Shown here one piece after another: positions 37,074 through 46,829 of a stretch of 64,000 nucleotides of DNA (within the stretch, counting starts at the first letter, position 1; each line of letters begins with the position of its first letter). The stretch spans positions 124,001-188,000 of the forward strand of contig NZ_JAKJXE010000008.1 in the NCBI RefSeq assembly GCF_021728295.1, given 5' to 3'. Made by a program: the position numbers and the translations under genes. The notes under the pieces were generated by a model. That model was not told the DNA's origin, ran no database searches, and saw only the letters and a list, made by a program, of their open reading frames with translations. The DNA comes from Pseudomonas petrae. GTDB taxonomy: Bacteria > Pseudomonadota > Gammaproteobacteria > Pseudomonadales > Pseudomonadaceae.

Positions 37074-37937
37074 CTATCTTCGCGCCATCGGCAACTCAAT
37101 CCGTTCCACTTCCCCCGGCACGGTCGGCCAGTCTCCGGTCGCCCATTTCGCCCTGGCCTGTTCAATCAGCGCCGGATCGCTGGCCACGAAATTCCAGTTC
37201 ATCCTTCTCGGTCCATCCAGTGGCGCACCGCCAATCAGTACCGCGTGGCATTCGCTCTGCGCACAGAGCGTTGGCTCGCTGCCTGCATCCAGCACCACCA
37301 GACTGCGCGGCTGTACCGGCTCGCCATCCAGCAGTAAATCGCCTTCGATAACGTACAGCGCGCGCTGTTCGTGCTCGGCCGGGATTCGCAACGTCGTCGC
37401 GGTTTGCAGGTTCAGTTCGGCGTAGAGCGTAGGCGAGAGCACCGGCACCGGCGACTTCAGGCAAAAGCCTTCGCCGGCAATCACGCGGATCCGAATGCCC
37501 ATGCCGTCGCTGACCGGCAGTGTGGCGGCGGGGTGATGGCTGTAATGACCTTCGCCTTGCTCATGGGATTTGGGCGACGCCAGCCAGACTTGCAGGCCAT
37601 GCAGGCGAGAGCCGCTGGCGTGCAAGGCTTCGGGAGTGCGCTCGATGTGTGCGATGGCGCTGCCGGCGGTCATCCAGCTGACCTCGCCGGGTCTTACGTG
37701 CTGATCACTCCCGAGGCTGTCCTTGTGTCGGATTTCGCCTTCGAAGAGGTAGGTCAGCGTCGACAGGCCGATGTGCGGGTGCTGGCGGATGTCCATGCCG
37801 GTGCCGGGGGCGTAGGTGGTTTCCAGCATGTGATCGAAAAAAACGAAAGGCCCCACGCTCCGGCATTGCGCAGCGGGGAGGGGGCGCAGGATCGGTTGGC
37901 CTTCGACGTCTTCGGCGCGGGGAATAATGGTCAGCAT
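37074..37937 (-). CDS. Pirin family protein
   Basis: A 287-residue bicupin with iron ligands H53, H55, H97 and E99 in HPHIGLSTLTYLFEGEIRH and HIERTPE. Pirins act as iron-dependent redox regulators or quercetin dioxygenases. The start at MLTIIPRAEDVEG gives the usual length and has AAGAGAG about ten bases before it. In-frame upstream codons would add an untypical tail. Confidence 0.9.
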   Translation of the reverse strand: MLTIIPRAEDVEGQPILRPLPAAQCRSVGPFVFFDHMLETTYAPGTGMDIRQHPHIGLSTLTYLFEGEIRHKDSLGSDQHVRPGEVSWMTAGSAIAHIERTPEALHASGSRLHGLQVWLASPKSHEQGEGHYSHHPAATLPVSDGMGIRIRVIAGEGFCLKSPVPVLSPTLYAELNLQTATTLRIPAEHEQRALYVIEGDLLLDGEPVQPRSLVVLDAGSEPTLCAQSECHAVLIGGAPLDGPRRMNWNFVASDPALIEQARAKWATGDWPTVPGEVERIELPMARR

Positions 37938-38128
37938 GATGGCGCTCTCTTGGGACATGAGACACAGCATATAGATAGCCCGCGCAGTCGGCTGGAAGCG
38001 TCGTGCTACGAGGTCTTTGTAATGAATTATTACGAAGTACCTTAGAATTGTCCTACAGGACGTAATCCTGAAGCCGACATCAAGAGCAACTGCTCTTTTC
38101 AGCGCAGCGTCTTGGAAAGGGACTCGGT

Positions 38129-39754
38129 ATGAGCGTGAGAAATATGAATATCGCACCCCGGGCCGCCCTCGGTTTCGGCGTGCTCGCCTTGCTGGTCTTC
38201 GGTCTTGGTGCCTTTGCACTGATACAGATGTCGAGCATGCGCAAAGAGTCGGATCAGGTCGAAAACAAATGGCTCCCCAGCGTGATGGAGCTGGGCAGCA
38301 TGGGGCAGGACCTGATGCGGGTACGTACCCTGACGTTGCGACTGATGCTCAACCGCAGCGCGGATGCCCTGCGTGACAACACCGCCAAGCTCGATCAGCT
38401 CAAGGCGGGACTGCAAACCACCCAGCAGAACTACGCCACCCTGATCGGAACCCCCCGCGAGCGTGAGTTGTACGAAGCGTTTGCAGCCGCGCAACAGGCT
38501 TATTTCCAACGACAGAGCCGGGTGATGGAGCTGTCCGCAGCCAATCAGGTGGAGGACGCACTGCAGCTGGTCAACGGCGAGATGAACCAGTACGCCGACA
38601 AGATGACCGTCGCCCTGAACGAGTTGACGGCGTTGAACAAGGAGGGTGCAGAGCAGGCGAGCGATCTGGCTCGGGCAGTGTTCTCGAGCTCGTTCGGCTG
38701 GGTCATTGGCATGATGCTCCTGACGGCGTTGATCACGTTGCTCTTGGCGTGGGGATTGACCCGCAGCATCGTCAGACCGATCACTCAGGCGTTGGGGATT
38801 GCTCAGGTGGTCGCGGCGGGGGATCTCACCGGGGAGATCGTTGTGCAGGGGCGTGATGAACCGGCCCGATTGCTGGAAGCGCTCAAGTCCATGCAGCAGA
38901 GTTTGCGTAGCACGATCATGCGCATCGCCGATTCTTCGAACCAACTGGCGTCTGCCTCCGAGGAGCTGAGTACCGTCACTGAGGACGCAACGCGCGGCCT
39001 TCACCAGCAGAGCCTGGAGATCGATCAGGCAGCGACGGCGGTCAACGAGATGACGGCGGCTGTCGAGGAAGTGGCGCGTAACGCAGTCGCCACGTCCGAG
39101 GCGTCCGGGGAGTCTGACCGGATTGCCCAGCACGGCCGTCAGCAGGTTCGGCAGACCGTGGCGTCCATTGCTCATCTGGCCGAAGACGTGACCGACGCCG
39201 GCGAGCAGGTCCAGACCCTTGCGCAGAAGGTGTATGGCATCAGCAAGGTGCTGGACGTGATTCGCTCCGTGGCTGAGCAGACCAATCTTCTGGCGTTGAA
39301 CGCGGCGATTGAAGCCGCGCGGGCGGGGGAGGCGGGACGCGGCTTTGCCGTGGTCGCGGATGAGGTGCGCGCCCTGGCGCATCGGACACAGTCATCGACC
39401 CAGGAAATCGAGCAGCTGGTGGGCGACATCCGCCAGGGCACCGATCAGGCCGTGGCCGCCATGCAAGGCAGCAACAGCCGCGCGCAGACCACCCTGGAGC
39501 TGGCGCAGTCCGCCGGGGTGGCGCTGGATGACATCGCTGCGGCGATTACACTCATTACCGAACGCAACGAGGTCATCGCCAGCGCGTCGGAGGAACAGGC
39601 ACAGGTTGCACGCGAGGTGGACCGCAATCTCACCAACATCCGCGACATCTCGCTGCAGAGTTCGGCAGGCGCCAACCAGACCAGCGCGGCCAGCCACGAG
39701 CTGTCGCGACTGGCAACCGACCTGAACGGCTTGGTTGCAGCATTCTCGGTGTGA
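38129..39754 (+). CDS. Methyl-accepting chemotaxis protein
   Basis: A 541-residue chemoreceptor with TM1 about residues 10-32, a short periplasmic four-helix-bundle ligand domain (35-185), TM2 about 190-210 and a HAMP domain (211-265). The signalling helix bundle has the conserved hairpin tip VAEQTNLLALNAAIEAARAGE. The ligand is not predictable. It is a single gene with no che genes nearby. REP elements follow it. Confidence 0.95.
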   Translation: MSVRNMNIAPRAALGFGVLALLVFGLGAFALIQMSSMRKESDQVENKWLPSVMELGSMGQDLMRVRTLTLRLMLNRSADALRDNTAKLDQLKAGLQTTQQNYATLIGTPRERELYEAFAAAQQAYFQRQSRVMELSAANQVEDALQLVNGEMNQYADKMTVALNELTALNKEGAEQASDLARAVFSSSFGWVIGMMLLTALITLLLAWGLTRSIVRPITQALGIAQVVAAGDLTGEIVVQGRDEPARLLEALKSMQQSLRSTIMRIADSSNQLASASEELSTVTEDATRGLHQQSLEIDQAATAVNEMTAAVEEVARNAVATSEASGESDRIAQHGRQQVRQTVASIAHLAEDVTDAGEQVQTLAQKVYGISKVLDVIRSVAEQTNLLALNAAIEAARAGEAGRGFAVVADEVRALAHRTQSSTQEIEQLVGDIRQGTDQAVAAMQGSNSRAQTTLELAQSAGVALDDIAAAITLITERNEVIASASEEQAQVAREVDRNLTNIRDISLQSSAGANQTSAASHELSRLATDLNGLVAAFSV

Positions 39755-39760
39755 CACCCG

Positions 39761-39974
39761 ACGCCTTCCCGGCTAAAGCCAGTCCCACTGAAGGCACGCG
39801 GTGCTATTGTAGGACCGGCTTCAGCCGGGAAGGGGCCGGTTTGGCCGCCATCAATCCCAATGAATGCACGCGGTGCTTTTGTAGGACCGGCTTCAGCCGG
39901 GAAGAGGCCGGTGGGGTCGCCATCAAATTTTGCGGTGTGACGCCTGACGCCTTCCCGGCTAAAGCCGGTCCTAC
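39761..39974. repeat. Cluster of four REP sequences
   Basis: REP cores lie at about 39761-39789 (inverted), 39808-39836 (direct), 39881-39910 (direct) and 39949-39974 (inverted). The last two form one REPIN. The intervals share CACGCGGTGCT text, indicating local duplication. The 305-bp gap between the MCP gene and fabB contains these and a terminator only. Confidence 0.9.
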
Positions 39975-40012
39975 AAAAATCGGGTCCGAGCTGATGCATT
40001 TCACCCGCCCAT

Positions 40013-40043
40013 AAAAAAGGCGCCCCGGAGGGCGCCTTTTTTT
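40013..40043. terminator. Bidirectional terminator downstream of fabB
   Basis: AAAAAAGGCGCCC, loop CGGA, GGGCGCCTTTTTTT. This is a strong stem with A and T tracts on both sides. Confidence 0.95.
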
Positions 40044-40059
40044 GTCTGCAACTGACTAA

Positions 40060-41286
40060 TTACTTGCCAGTCCAGCGCTTCATCACCAGCGTGGCGTTGG
40101 TGCCGCCGAAGCCGAAGCTGTTGCTCATCACCAGATTCAGCTCGGTGTTTTCGCGGGTCTTGGTCAGGATCGGCATGTCGGCAACGGCTGGGTCCAGCTC
40201 GTCGATATTCGCCGAACCGGCCATGAAGTTGCCTTCCATCATCAGCATGCAATAGATCGCTTCGTGAACGCCGGCGGCGCCCAGAGAGTGACCCGACAGG
40301 CTCTTGGTGGAGCTGATCGCTGGCGCCTTGTCGCCGAACACTTCACGGACGCCTTCCATTTCCTTGACGTCGCCGACCGGGGTGGAGGTGCCGTGGGTGT
40401 TCAGGTAGTCGATGGTGCCATCAACGGTGGACAGCGCCTGCTGCATGCAGCGGATGGCACCTTCGCCGCTTGGCGCGACCATGTCATAACCGTCGGACGT
40501 TGCGCCGTAGCCCACCAGTTCGGCGTAGATCTTCGCGCCACGGGCCAGAGCGTGTTCCAGCTCCTCGACCACCACCATGCCGCCGCCGCCGGCGATCACG
40601 AAACCGTCACGATCAGCGTCGTAGGCACGGGAAGCCTGTTCCGGCGTGTCGTTGCGTTTGCTGGACAGCGCGCCCATGGCGTCGAACAGGAACGACTGGC
40701 TCCAGTGCTCCTCTTCGCCACCGCCGGCAAACACGATGTCCTGCTTGCCCATCTGAATCTGTTCCATGGCGGTACCGATGCAGTGAGCACTGGTGGCGCA
40801 GGCAGAGGCGATGGAGTAGTTCAGACCCTTGATCTTGAATGGCGTCGCCAGGCACGCTGACACAGTGCTGCTCATGGTGCGGGTGACGTAATAAGGGAGA
40901 ACCTTTTTGATGCCTTTCTCGCGCAGGATGTCCAGCGCTTCCATCTGGTTCAGGGTCGAGGCACCGCCAGAGCCGGCAATCAGGCCGGTACGTGGGTTGG
41001 ATACCTGCTCTTCAGTCAGGCCGGAGTCTTCCACGGCGCTCTTCATGGCCACGTAGGCATAAGCCGCCGCCTGACCGACGAAGCGCAGGGTCTTGCGGTC
41101 GACCAGTTCCTTGAGCGGCAGGTTTGGATCGATGGAGCCCGAGACCTGGCTGCGCAGACCCATTTCGGCGTATTCCGGATTGAAACGGATGCCAGGGCGA
41201 CTTGCACGCAGATTGGCGGAAACGGTGTCTTTGTCATTGCCCAAGCAGGAAACAATGCCCAGACCAGTGATAACGACGCGGCGCAT
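40060..41286 (-). CDS. fabB: Beta-ketoacyl-ACP synthase I
   Basis: A 408-residue condensing enzyme needed to elongate cis-unsaturated acyl chains made by FabA. The catalytic triad falls at the E. coli positions: C163 in ASACATSAH, H298 in LNTHGTSTP and H333 in LSGHSLGAAG. The start MRRVVITGLGIVSCLGND is the conserved N-terminus. It lies ten bases after fabA in one operon. Confidence 0.98.
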   Translation of the reverse strand: MRRVVITGLGIVSCLGNDKDTVSANLRASRPGIRFNPEYAEMGLRSQVSGSIDPNLPLKELVDRKTLRFVGQAAAYAYVAMKSAVEDSGLTEEQVSNPRTGLIAGSGGASTLNQMEALDILREKGIKKVLPYYVTRTMSSTVSACLATPFKIKGLNYSIASACATSAHCIGTAMEQIQMGKQDIVFAGGGEEEHWSQSFLFDAMGALSSKRNDTPEQASRAYDADRDGFVIAGGGGMVVVEELEHALARGAKIYAELVGYGATSDGYDMVAPSGEGAIRCMQQALSTVDGTIDYLNTHGTSTPVGDVKEMEGVREVFGDKAPAISSTKSLSGHSLGAAGVHEAIYCMLMMEGNFMAGSANIDELDPAVADMPILTKTRENTELNLVMSNSFGFGGTNATLVMKRWTGK

Positions 41287-41296
41287 GCGAATACCC

Positions 41297-41812
41297 TTAG
41301 AAATTGTCAGTGGAAGTGAAGACGCCGACACGCAGGCCTTCAGCGGTATAGATTTCGCGGCCGTCCACGCTGACCGAACCATCGGCGATCGCCAGGTTCA
41401 GCTTGCCTTTGAGGACGCGTTTGATTTGGATGTTGTAGGTGACCTTCTTGGCGGTTGGCAGGACCTGACCGAAGAATTTCACTTCGCCCGAGCCCAGTGC
41501 GCGACCGCGGCCTGGCAGGCCTTGCCAGCCCAGGAAAAAGCCAACCAGTTGCCACATGGCATCGAGGCCCAGACAACCCGGCATCACCGGGTCACCTTCG
41601 AAGTGACAAGCGAAGAACCACAGGTCCGGGTTGATATCGAGTTCGGCGACCAATTCACCTTTTCCGTACTTGCCGCCTTCTTCGCTGATATGGGTGATGC
41701 GATCAACCATCAGCATATTGGGGGCGGGCAATTGCGCGTTACCTGGGCCGAACAGCTCGCCGCGACTGCAGCGCAGCAGATCTTCCCGGGTAAAGGCGTT
41801 TTGTTTGGTCAT
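41297..41812 (-). CDS. fabA: 3-hydroxydecanoyl-ACP dehydratase/isomerase
   Basis: A 171-residue dehydratase-isomerase that introduces the cis double bond at C10. The active-site H70 (FFACHFEGDPVMPG) and D84 (LGLDAMWQL) are at the exact E. coli positions. It is the first gene of fabAB, and the cluster with fabB fixes its role in unsaturated fatty acid synthesis. Confidence 0.98.
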   Translation of the reverse strand: MTKQNAFTREDLLRCSRGELFGPGNAQLPAPNMLMVDRITHISEEGGKYGKGELVAELDINPDLWFFACHFEGDPVMPGCLGLDAMWQLVGFFLGWQGLPGRGRALGSGEVKFFGQVLPTAKKVTYNIQIKRVLKGKLNLAIADGSVSVDGREIYTAEGLRVGVFTSTDNF

Positions 41813-41935
41813 GCGAGCTCCTCGATAATCCTGTGCGGCAGGGTGTGGCGTTACTTACCCAATATGGCCAGCGGGTCATCCCTCTGCTGGCAGCCTACTC
41901 ATAGACTATTGCGTTGTAGTGAAAGTCACAGCACG

Positions 41936-41954
41936 GGTGAAATGAATGTACACC
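41936..41954. promoter_or_regulatory. Small inverted repeat upstream of fabA
   Basis: GGTG (41936-41939) and CACC (41951-41954) flank an AT-rich centre in the 210-bp region between the divided kinase and fabA genes. Pseudomonas fabAB is regulated by DesT and related factors. This could be such a site, but the match is weak. Confidence 0.25.
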
Positions 41955-42022
41955 TGTGCACTGAAATTTTTCGTCCGCGCGTTGGCGTGGGTCGAATCGG
42001 CACACAAGACTGCCGCAATTTA

Positions 42023-43960
42023 TCATTTACCGCCAGTCGCAGATGCCTTAATGGTCAACCATCGCTGCAAAACCTGCTGTAAATCAGTACGTTTGAACGG
42101 CTTGGCCAGGTAATCGTTCATTCCGGCTTGCAGACAAATGTCCCGGTCGCCGTGCTGGGCGTTGGCGGTCAACGCAATGATGGGCAACGTCGCCAGCCCC
42201 GGCAGCAGTCGGATACGGCGTGTGGCCTCATAGCCGTCCATGACCGGCAGTCGGCAGTCCATCAGGATCAGCGCGAAGCTTTCCAGGCTGGCCATGTTCA
42301 CCGCTTCAGCGCCGTCCGCCGCCACGCTCACCTGCAAACCCAGGCTGCGCAGCATCGCCTCGACCACCGTGCGGTTCACGGGGTTGTCTTCGACCAGCAA
42401 CACACAGGCGTTGCGGCTCTGGGGCAATTCATCCACAGCGCCGGACGCGGGTTCGATCACCGGCTGTTGAACCCGCTGCAGAGAGATTTGCAGTTGGAAA
42501 ACGGAGCCAAGTCCTTCTCTGCTCTGCGCCTGCAGCGACCCGCCCATGCGCTCGGCCAGATTGCGCGCAATGGGCAGGCCCAGGCCGGTGCCGCCATAGC
42601 GGCGGGAAATGGAGTTGTCCGCTTGCTGAAACGCGTCGAACATCGATTCCAGCAGATCCGGAGAAATCCCGACGCCGCTGTCGCGCACCGCGCAGGTAAA
42701 CAGAACGTGGTGCGGGTCGGCGAGGGTAAAACCTGCCTCGACCCGCACGCTGCCAAATTCGGTGAACTTCAACGCATTGCCGATCAGGTTGACCAGAATC
42801 TGCCGGATGCGCGTCGGGTCGCCTTTTACCTGCAAGGCCTCCATCGAACGCGGCAAATCGAGTTCCAGTGCCAGACCGCGCTGCTGTGCGTTGTGGGTAA
42901 ACGCCTGAACCGAGGTGCTGATGAGGTCGGCGAGGTTGAATGAAATGCTCTCTAGTTCCAGCGCATCGCGCTCGAAGCGGGAGAAATCGAGAATGTCGCT
43001 GATGACGCGCAGCAGGTGCTCAGTGGACTCCATGGCCAGCGCGGCATATTCGGCCTGCTCGTCGGTCATCTTGGTGGTTTCCATCAACTGCAACATGCCC
43101 AGCACGCCATTCATGGGCGTGCGCAATTCGTGGCTCATCATCGCCAGGAATTCTGACTTCGCGTTGTTGGCGCGTTCGGCTGCTTCGCGGGTCCGTATGA
43201 GTTCATCCATCGCCTGCTTCTGCTCGCGGCTGGCCTTCTCCAGGCCCAGGGCCAGATTGTTGATGTGCCGCGCCAGATCGCCCAGCTCGGCATCGTCCGC
43301 AACGGGCAGCGGAGCAGAATAGTCACCCTGCTGGATGGCCTTCACTGCGGCGCTCATGGCGCTGATTGGCTGGGACAGGCTCAGCGACAGTCGCCTCGCC
43401 AGAATGTAGGTAAACAGCAGGGCGAACATCGCCAGCACACCCGCTTTCAGCAGTATCTCCTGCTCGCGCTGATTAAAAGCGTCACTGGACATGCCCACCA
43501 GCACCCGCCCCAGATAACCTTCGACCGGCACGCTGGGGTTGTTATCGGAACCGGCCTCGTCGGCATTTTCAAACAGCGGCGCGGATCTGTCTGGCTGCAG
43601 GCGGATGGGCGCCTGGAACACTTCCATCTGCCGCGAATGCCCTTGTTCCTCGGCGGGCTCGACATGAACCAGCACCTTGCCGGCACTGTTGCGCACTTCG
43701 AGAAAACGCACATGGGGCGTGTTCATCGTGGCGTTCATGAGGTTTTCAAGCACGGCGTTATTGCCGACGATGACGCCGTACTCCGACGCGGGAGCCAGTT
43801 GGTTGGCGATAAGTTGCCCGGTGTGATTGAGTTCCTGTCGCAGGTCCTGAATGCGCACCACGGTAAAGAAGCTGATCAGCAGCAAGGTCAGCAGTAACGC
43901 CGGGCCCAGGCTGAGGATTTGCGTCCGGGTGCTGATGTTCCAGCCGCGCTGAGCTGTCAC
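42023..43960 (-). CDS. Hybrid sensor histidine kinase, PA1611-like
   Basis: A 645-residue membrane kinase with TM1 at about residues 16-36 and a periplasmic region about 37-172. TM2 is about 173-188, followed by a HAMP-like segment. HisKA has H277 in MMSHELRTPMNG, HATPase_c has NLIGNALKFT and GGTGLGLPIA, and a receiver domain has D568 in LILMDCRLP and K620. It lacks the terminal Hpt domain of GacS. The same gene beside fabA in PAO1 is PA1611, reported to bind RetS in the Gac/Rsm network. The ortholog assignment rests on synteny and domain layout. Confidence 0.9.
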   Translation of the reverse strand: MTAQRGWNISTRTQILSLGPALLLTLLLISFFTVVRIQDLRQELNHTGQLIANQLAPASEYGVIVGNNAVLENLMNATMNTPHVRFLEVRNSAGKVLVHVEPAEEQGHSRQMEVFQAPIRLQPDRSAPLFENADEAGSDNNPSVPVEGYLGRVLVGMSSDAFNQREQEILLKAGVLAMFALLFTYILARRLSLSLSQPISAMSAAVKAIQQGDYSAPLPVADDAELGDLARHINNLALGLEKASREQKQAMDELIRTREAAERANNAKSEFLAMMSHELRTPMNGVLGMLQLMETTKMTDEQAEYAALAMESTEHLLRVISDILDFSRFERDALELESISFNLADLISTSVQAFTHNAQQRGLALELDLPRSMEALQVKGDPTRIRQILVNLIGNALKFTEFGSVRVEAGFTLADPHHVLFTCAVRDSGVGISPDLLESMFDAFQQADNSISRRYGGTGLGLPIARNLAERMGGSLQAQSREGLGSVFQLQISLQRVQQPVIEPASGAVDELPQSRNACVLLVEDNPVNRTVVEAMLRSLGLQVSVAADGAEAVNMASLESFALILMDCRLPVMDGYEATRRIRLLPGLATLPIIALTANAQHGDRDICLQAGMNDYLAKPFKRTDLQQVLQRWLTIKASATGGK

Positions 43961-44273
43961 GAGGCGGTTCCGGGTGTCTGGGGCCGCAGGTTATGCCGAT
44001 GTTCAGGCATGACGGAACCTGACGGGGCACGGGAAGTGGACGCTTGGTGTCATGTCACGGATCTCTTCGGGAGCGACCTGACGATAGCTCATCGGCGCCG
44101 TTGAGGAATTTTCATCTCGGGAGCGCATCTTAACCGAGCTGTGGGCATTTTCCTCGGCAAGAGTGGGGGATCGGCTATAAGTTCGTGGGGGCACCTTTTG
44201 CCGCTGGCCGCGAGCCTGACGCTCCGTATAATGCCCGCATCGCCAGATGTGATGGCCCTGAATGGATTGTTTT
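43961..44273. other. Divergent control region between the hybrid kinase and gpsA
   Basis: A 313-bp stretch with no convincing gene, repeat or recognised operator. It presumably carries both promoters. Confidence 0.4.
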
Positions 44274-45299
44274 ATGACCCAGCAGCAACCAATAGCGGTC
44301 CTTGGCGGCGGCAGCTTCGGGACCGCGGTCGCCAACCTGTTGGCCGGCAACGGTCATCGGGTGACGCAGTGGATGCGCGATCCGGAGCAGGCCGAGGCGA
44401 TTCGCGTCAATCGCGAGAACCCGCGCTATCTCAAGGGCATCAAGGTGCTCGAGGGCGTCGAGCCGGTCACCGACCTGCACGCCACTTTGCAGGACAGTCA
44501 ACTGGTCTTCGTCGCCCTGCCTTCCAGTGCGCTGCGTGGCGTACTGACTCCGCATGTCGACCTGCTCGCAGGGAAGATGCTGGTCAGCCTGACCAAGGGC
44601 ATCGAAGCCGACACCTTCAAGCTCATGAGCGAGATCCTTCAGGACATCGCACCTGCCGCGCGGATTGGCGTGCTGTCCGGCCCGAACCTGGCCCGCGAAA
44701 TCGCCGAACACGCCCTGACCGCCACGGTCGTCGCCAGCGAAGATGAGGACCTCTGTCAGCAGGTTCAGGCCGCGCTGCATGGTCGCACCTTCCGCGTGTA
44801 CGCCAGCGCCGACCGTTTTGGCGTCGAGCTGGGAGGCGCGCTGAAAAACGTCTACGCCATCATCGCCGGCATGGCGGTGGCGCTGAACATGGGCGAGAAC
44901 ACCAAGAGCATGCTGATCACTCGCGCGCTGGCGGAGATGACCCGTTTCGCGGTCAGTCAGGGTGCCAATCCGATGACCTTCCTGGGGCTGGCCGGTGTCG
45001 GCGATCTGATCGTCACCTGTTCTTCGCCGAAGAGCCGCAATTACCAGGTCGGTTTTGCTCTGGGTCAGGGCCTGAGCCTGGACGAAGCGGTCACCCGACT
45101 GGGCGAAGTCGCGGAGGGCGTCAACACGCTCAAGGTGCTGAAGGCCAAGGCGCAGGAATTGCAGGTTTACATGCCCCTGGTGGCCGGGCTTCACGCCATT
45201 CTGTTCGAGGGCCGCACCCTGGCGCAGGTCATCGAGCTGCTGATGCGCGCCGAGCCCAAGACCGACGTCGATTTCATTTCAACCAGTGATTTCAACTGA
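44274..45299 (+). CDS. gpsA: Glycerol-3-phosphate dehydrogenase (NAD(P)+)
   Basis: A 341-residue enzyme supplying sn-glycerol 3-phosphate for phospholipids. It shows the dinucleotide motif VLGGGSFGTAVANLLA, VLSGPNLAREI, the catalytic-lysine region ELGGALKNVYAI and GLAGVGDLIVTC. The ATG giving MTQQQPIAVLGGG matches the Pseudomonas N-terminus. An ATG four codons earlier is the alternative. Confidence 0.97.
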   Translation: MTQQQPIAVLGGGSFGTAVANLLAGNGHRVTQWMRDPEQAEAIRVNRENPRYLKGIKVLEGVEPVTDLHATLQDSQLVFVALPSSALRGVLTPHVDLLAGKMLVSLTKGIEADTFKLMSEILQDIAPAARIGVLSGPNLAREIAEHALTATVVASEDEDLCQQVQAALHGRTFRVYASADRFGVELGGALKNVYAIIAGMAVALNMGENTKSMLITRALAEMTRFAVSQGANPMTFLGLAGVGDLIVTCSSPKSRNYQVGFALGQGLSLDEAVTRLGEVAEGVNTLKVLKAKAQELQVYMPLVAGLHAILFEGRTLAQVIELLMRAEPKTDVDFISTSDFN

Positions 45300-45318
45300 T
45301 CCTCACACGGAGAAGCTC

Positions 45319-45831
45319 TTGAACGAATCAAACCTCAAGCAACACGAATCGATCCTGCTGCGCATCTTGTGGATGGTGCTGTTTGTGCTGGTCTGGCAAG
45401 TGGCGGAAGTGGTGCTGGCGGTGGCTGTCCTGGTGCAGCTGGTTTACCGCCTGTTCAACGGCGCGCCGAGCCTCAGCGTGATGTCGTTCGGCGACAGCCT
45501 GAGCCAGTACCTGGCGCAGATCGGCCGCTTCGGCACCTTCCACACCGATCAGAAGCCATGGCCGTTCGCCGATTGGCCAACGCCGCGTGCGCCTGAGGGC
45601 GAGGCGCCGCATGTTGTGACTGTTAAGCCGCAACCGGCGCCTGCCGCGTCGCAACCGGCTCCCGTCACGCCGCAACCGGCGCCTGTCACTCCGCCCCCGG
45701 TTCCCGCGACGACGCAACCGGTTTCCGAAACGCCGCCGGTGGTTTCCGACACGTCGCACGCGGTTGCCGGCATACCGCCATCTGCACCGGTTAGGCCGGC
45801 GTCCCCGCCCGACGAGGAGCCGAAACCGTGA
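45319..45831 (+). CDS. DUF4389 membrane protein
   Basis: A 170-residue protein with one or two hydrophobic helices (RILWMVLFVLVWQVAEVVLAVAVLVQLVYRL) of the DUF4389 family, and a Pro/Ala/Val-rich C-terminal tail with repeats of QPAPVTP (residues about 105-165). TTG at 45319 with GGAGAAG upstream gives the usual start. ATG at 45286 would overlap gpsA. It overlaps sixA by four bases. The function is unknown. Confidence 0.82.
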   Translation: MNESNLKQHESILLRILWMVLFVLVWQVAEVVLAVAVLVQLVYRLFNGAPSLSVMSFGDSLSQYLAQIGRFGTFHTDQKPWPFADWPTPRAPEGEAPHVVTVKPQPAPAASQPAPVTPQPAPVTPPPVPATTQPVSETPPVVSDTSHAVAGIPPSAPVRPASPPDEEPKP

Positions 45832-46286
45832 AGGTCTGGATTCTGCGCCACGGCGAGGCGAAACCTCAGGCGCCCACGGACGCCGAGCGGGAACTGACCG
45901 CCAAGGGCCGCGCAGAGGTCCTGCGCAGCGCCGCTCACTTGATGGGTCAACCGCTGCAGCGGATCATCGCCAGCCCGTATGTGCGTGCTCAGCAGACTGC
46001 CGAGCTGGTCCGTCAAGCGCTTGGGTTTACAGATGCCATTGTGACCGTCCCGTGGCTGACGCCGGACTGCAACCCGCACAAGGTGCTGGAGCAGCTGGAT
46101 GCGTTCCGCGCGGAGAATGTGTTGCTGGTCAGTCATCAACCTTTGGTGGGCACGTTGATAGGGCTGGCGGCGCATGGTTCCTTGCAGCAGGCGCAACCGA
46201 TGCACACCGCCAGTCTCGCTCAGCTTGAGGCGGATTTGCCCCTTGCCGGCGCGATGGAACTGGTGGATGTTCGGCACGCTGAATGA
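45828..46286 (+). CDS. sixA: Phosphohistidine phosphatase SixA
   Basis: A 152-residue phosphoglycerate-mutase-fold phosphatase. The catalytic RHGEAK has H8, and SHQPLVG holds the second histidine. SixA dephosphorylates histidine phosphotransfer proteins such as ArcB-Hpt or PTS proteins. It is translationally coupled to the DUF4389 gene (ATGA). Confidence 0.93.
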   Translation: MKVWILRHGEAKPQAPTDAERELTAKGRAEVLRSAAHLMGQPLQRIIASPYVRAQQTAELVRQALGFTDAIVTVPWLTPDCNPHKVLEQLDAFRAENVLLVSHQPLVGTLIGLAAHGSLQQAQPMHTASLAQLEADLPLAGAMELVDVRHAE

Positions 46287-46364
46287 TGGGGCGGTGAGCG
46301 GTTTCTGAGCTCCCCGCTGTTGAGTGTGAGATGCAGTGCAAACCTCCAATAACAAGGAAGAACC

Positions 46365-46808
46365 ATGAGTGTATGGCGTAGCCCTCCGGACCTTGACGCG
46401 CTTAATGCGAAGCAGAAGAACACCATCGGTGAGGTGCTGGATATTCGGTTTGAAGCGGTCGACGATCATTCTCTGACGGCGAGCATGGCGGTGGATGAGC
46501 GTACTCATCAGCCTTACGGTTTGTTGCACGGCGGCGCGTCGGTGGTGCTGGCGGAGACGGTGGGGTCTACGGCCAGTTATCTGGTGATCAATAACGATCG
46601 GTTTTTTTGTGTGGGGATCGAGGTCAACGCGAACCATTTGCGCGGCGTGCGCAGTGGGCGGGTGACGGCGGTGGCGCACCCGGTGCACATCGGGCGTACG
46701 ACACATGTCTGGGATATTCGTCTGACGACGGAGGAGGGCAAGGCCTGCTGTATTTCCCGGTTGACGGTGGCGGTCGTTCCTCATGGGGAGCAGCCGCCCG
46801 GGCGTTGA
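46365..46808 (+). CDS. Hotdog-fold thioesterase, YdiI/MenI-like
   Basis: A 147-residue acyl-CoA thioesterase with the HGGASVVLAETVGS hotdog core, catalytic glutamate E64 at the YdiI position. AACAAGGAAGAACC upstream provides the ribosome site. The substrate is a hydroxyaryl- or acyl-CoA. The Pseudomonas ortholog sits in the same syntenic block. It is followed by a large block of repeats. Confidence 0.9.
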   Translation: MSVWRSPPDLDALNAKQKNTIGEVLDIRFEAVDDHSLTASMAVDERTHQPYGLLHGGASVVLAETVGSTASYLVINNDRFFCVGIEVNANHLRGVRSGRVTAVAHPVHIGRTTHVWDIRLTTEEGKACCISRLTVAVVPHGEQPPGR

Positions 46809-46829
46809 GCGAAGATCAAGAGCGTCGGC

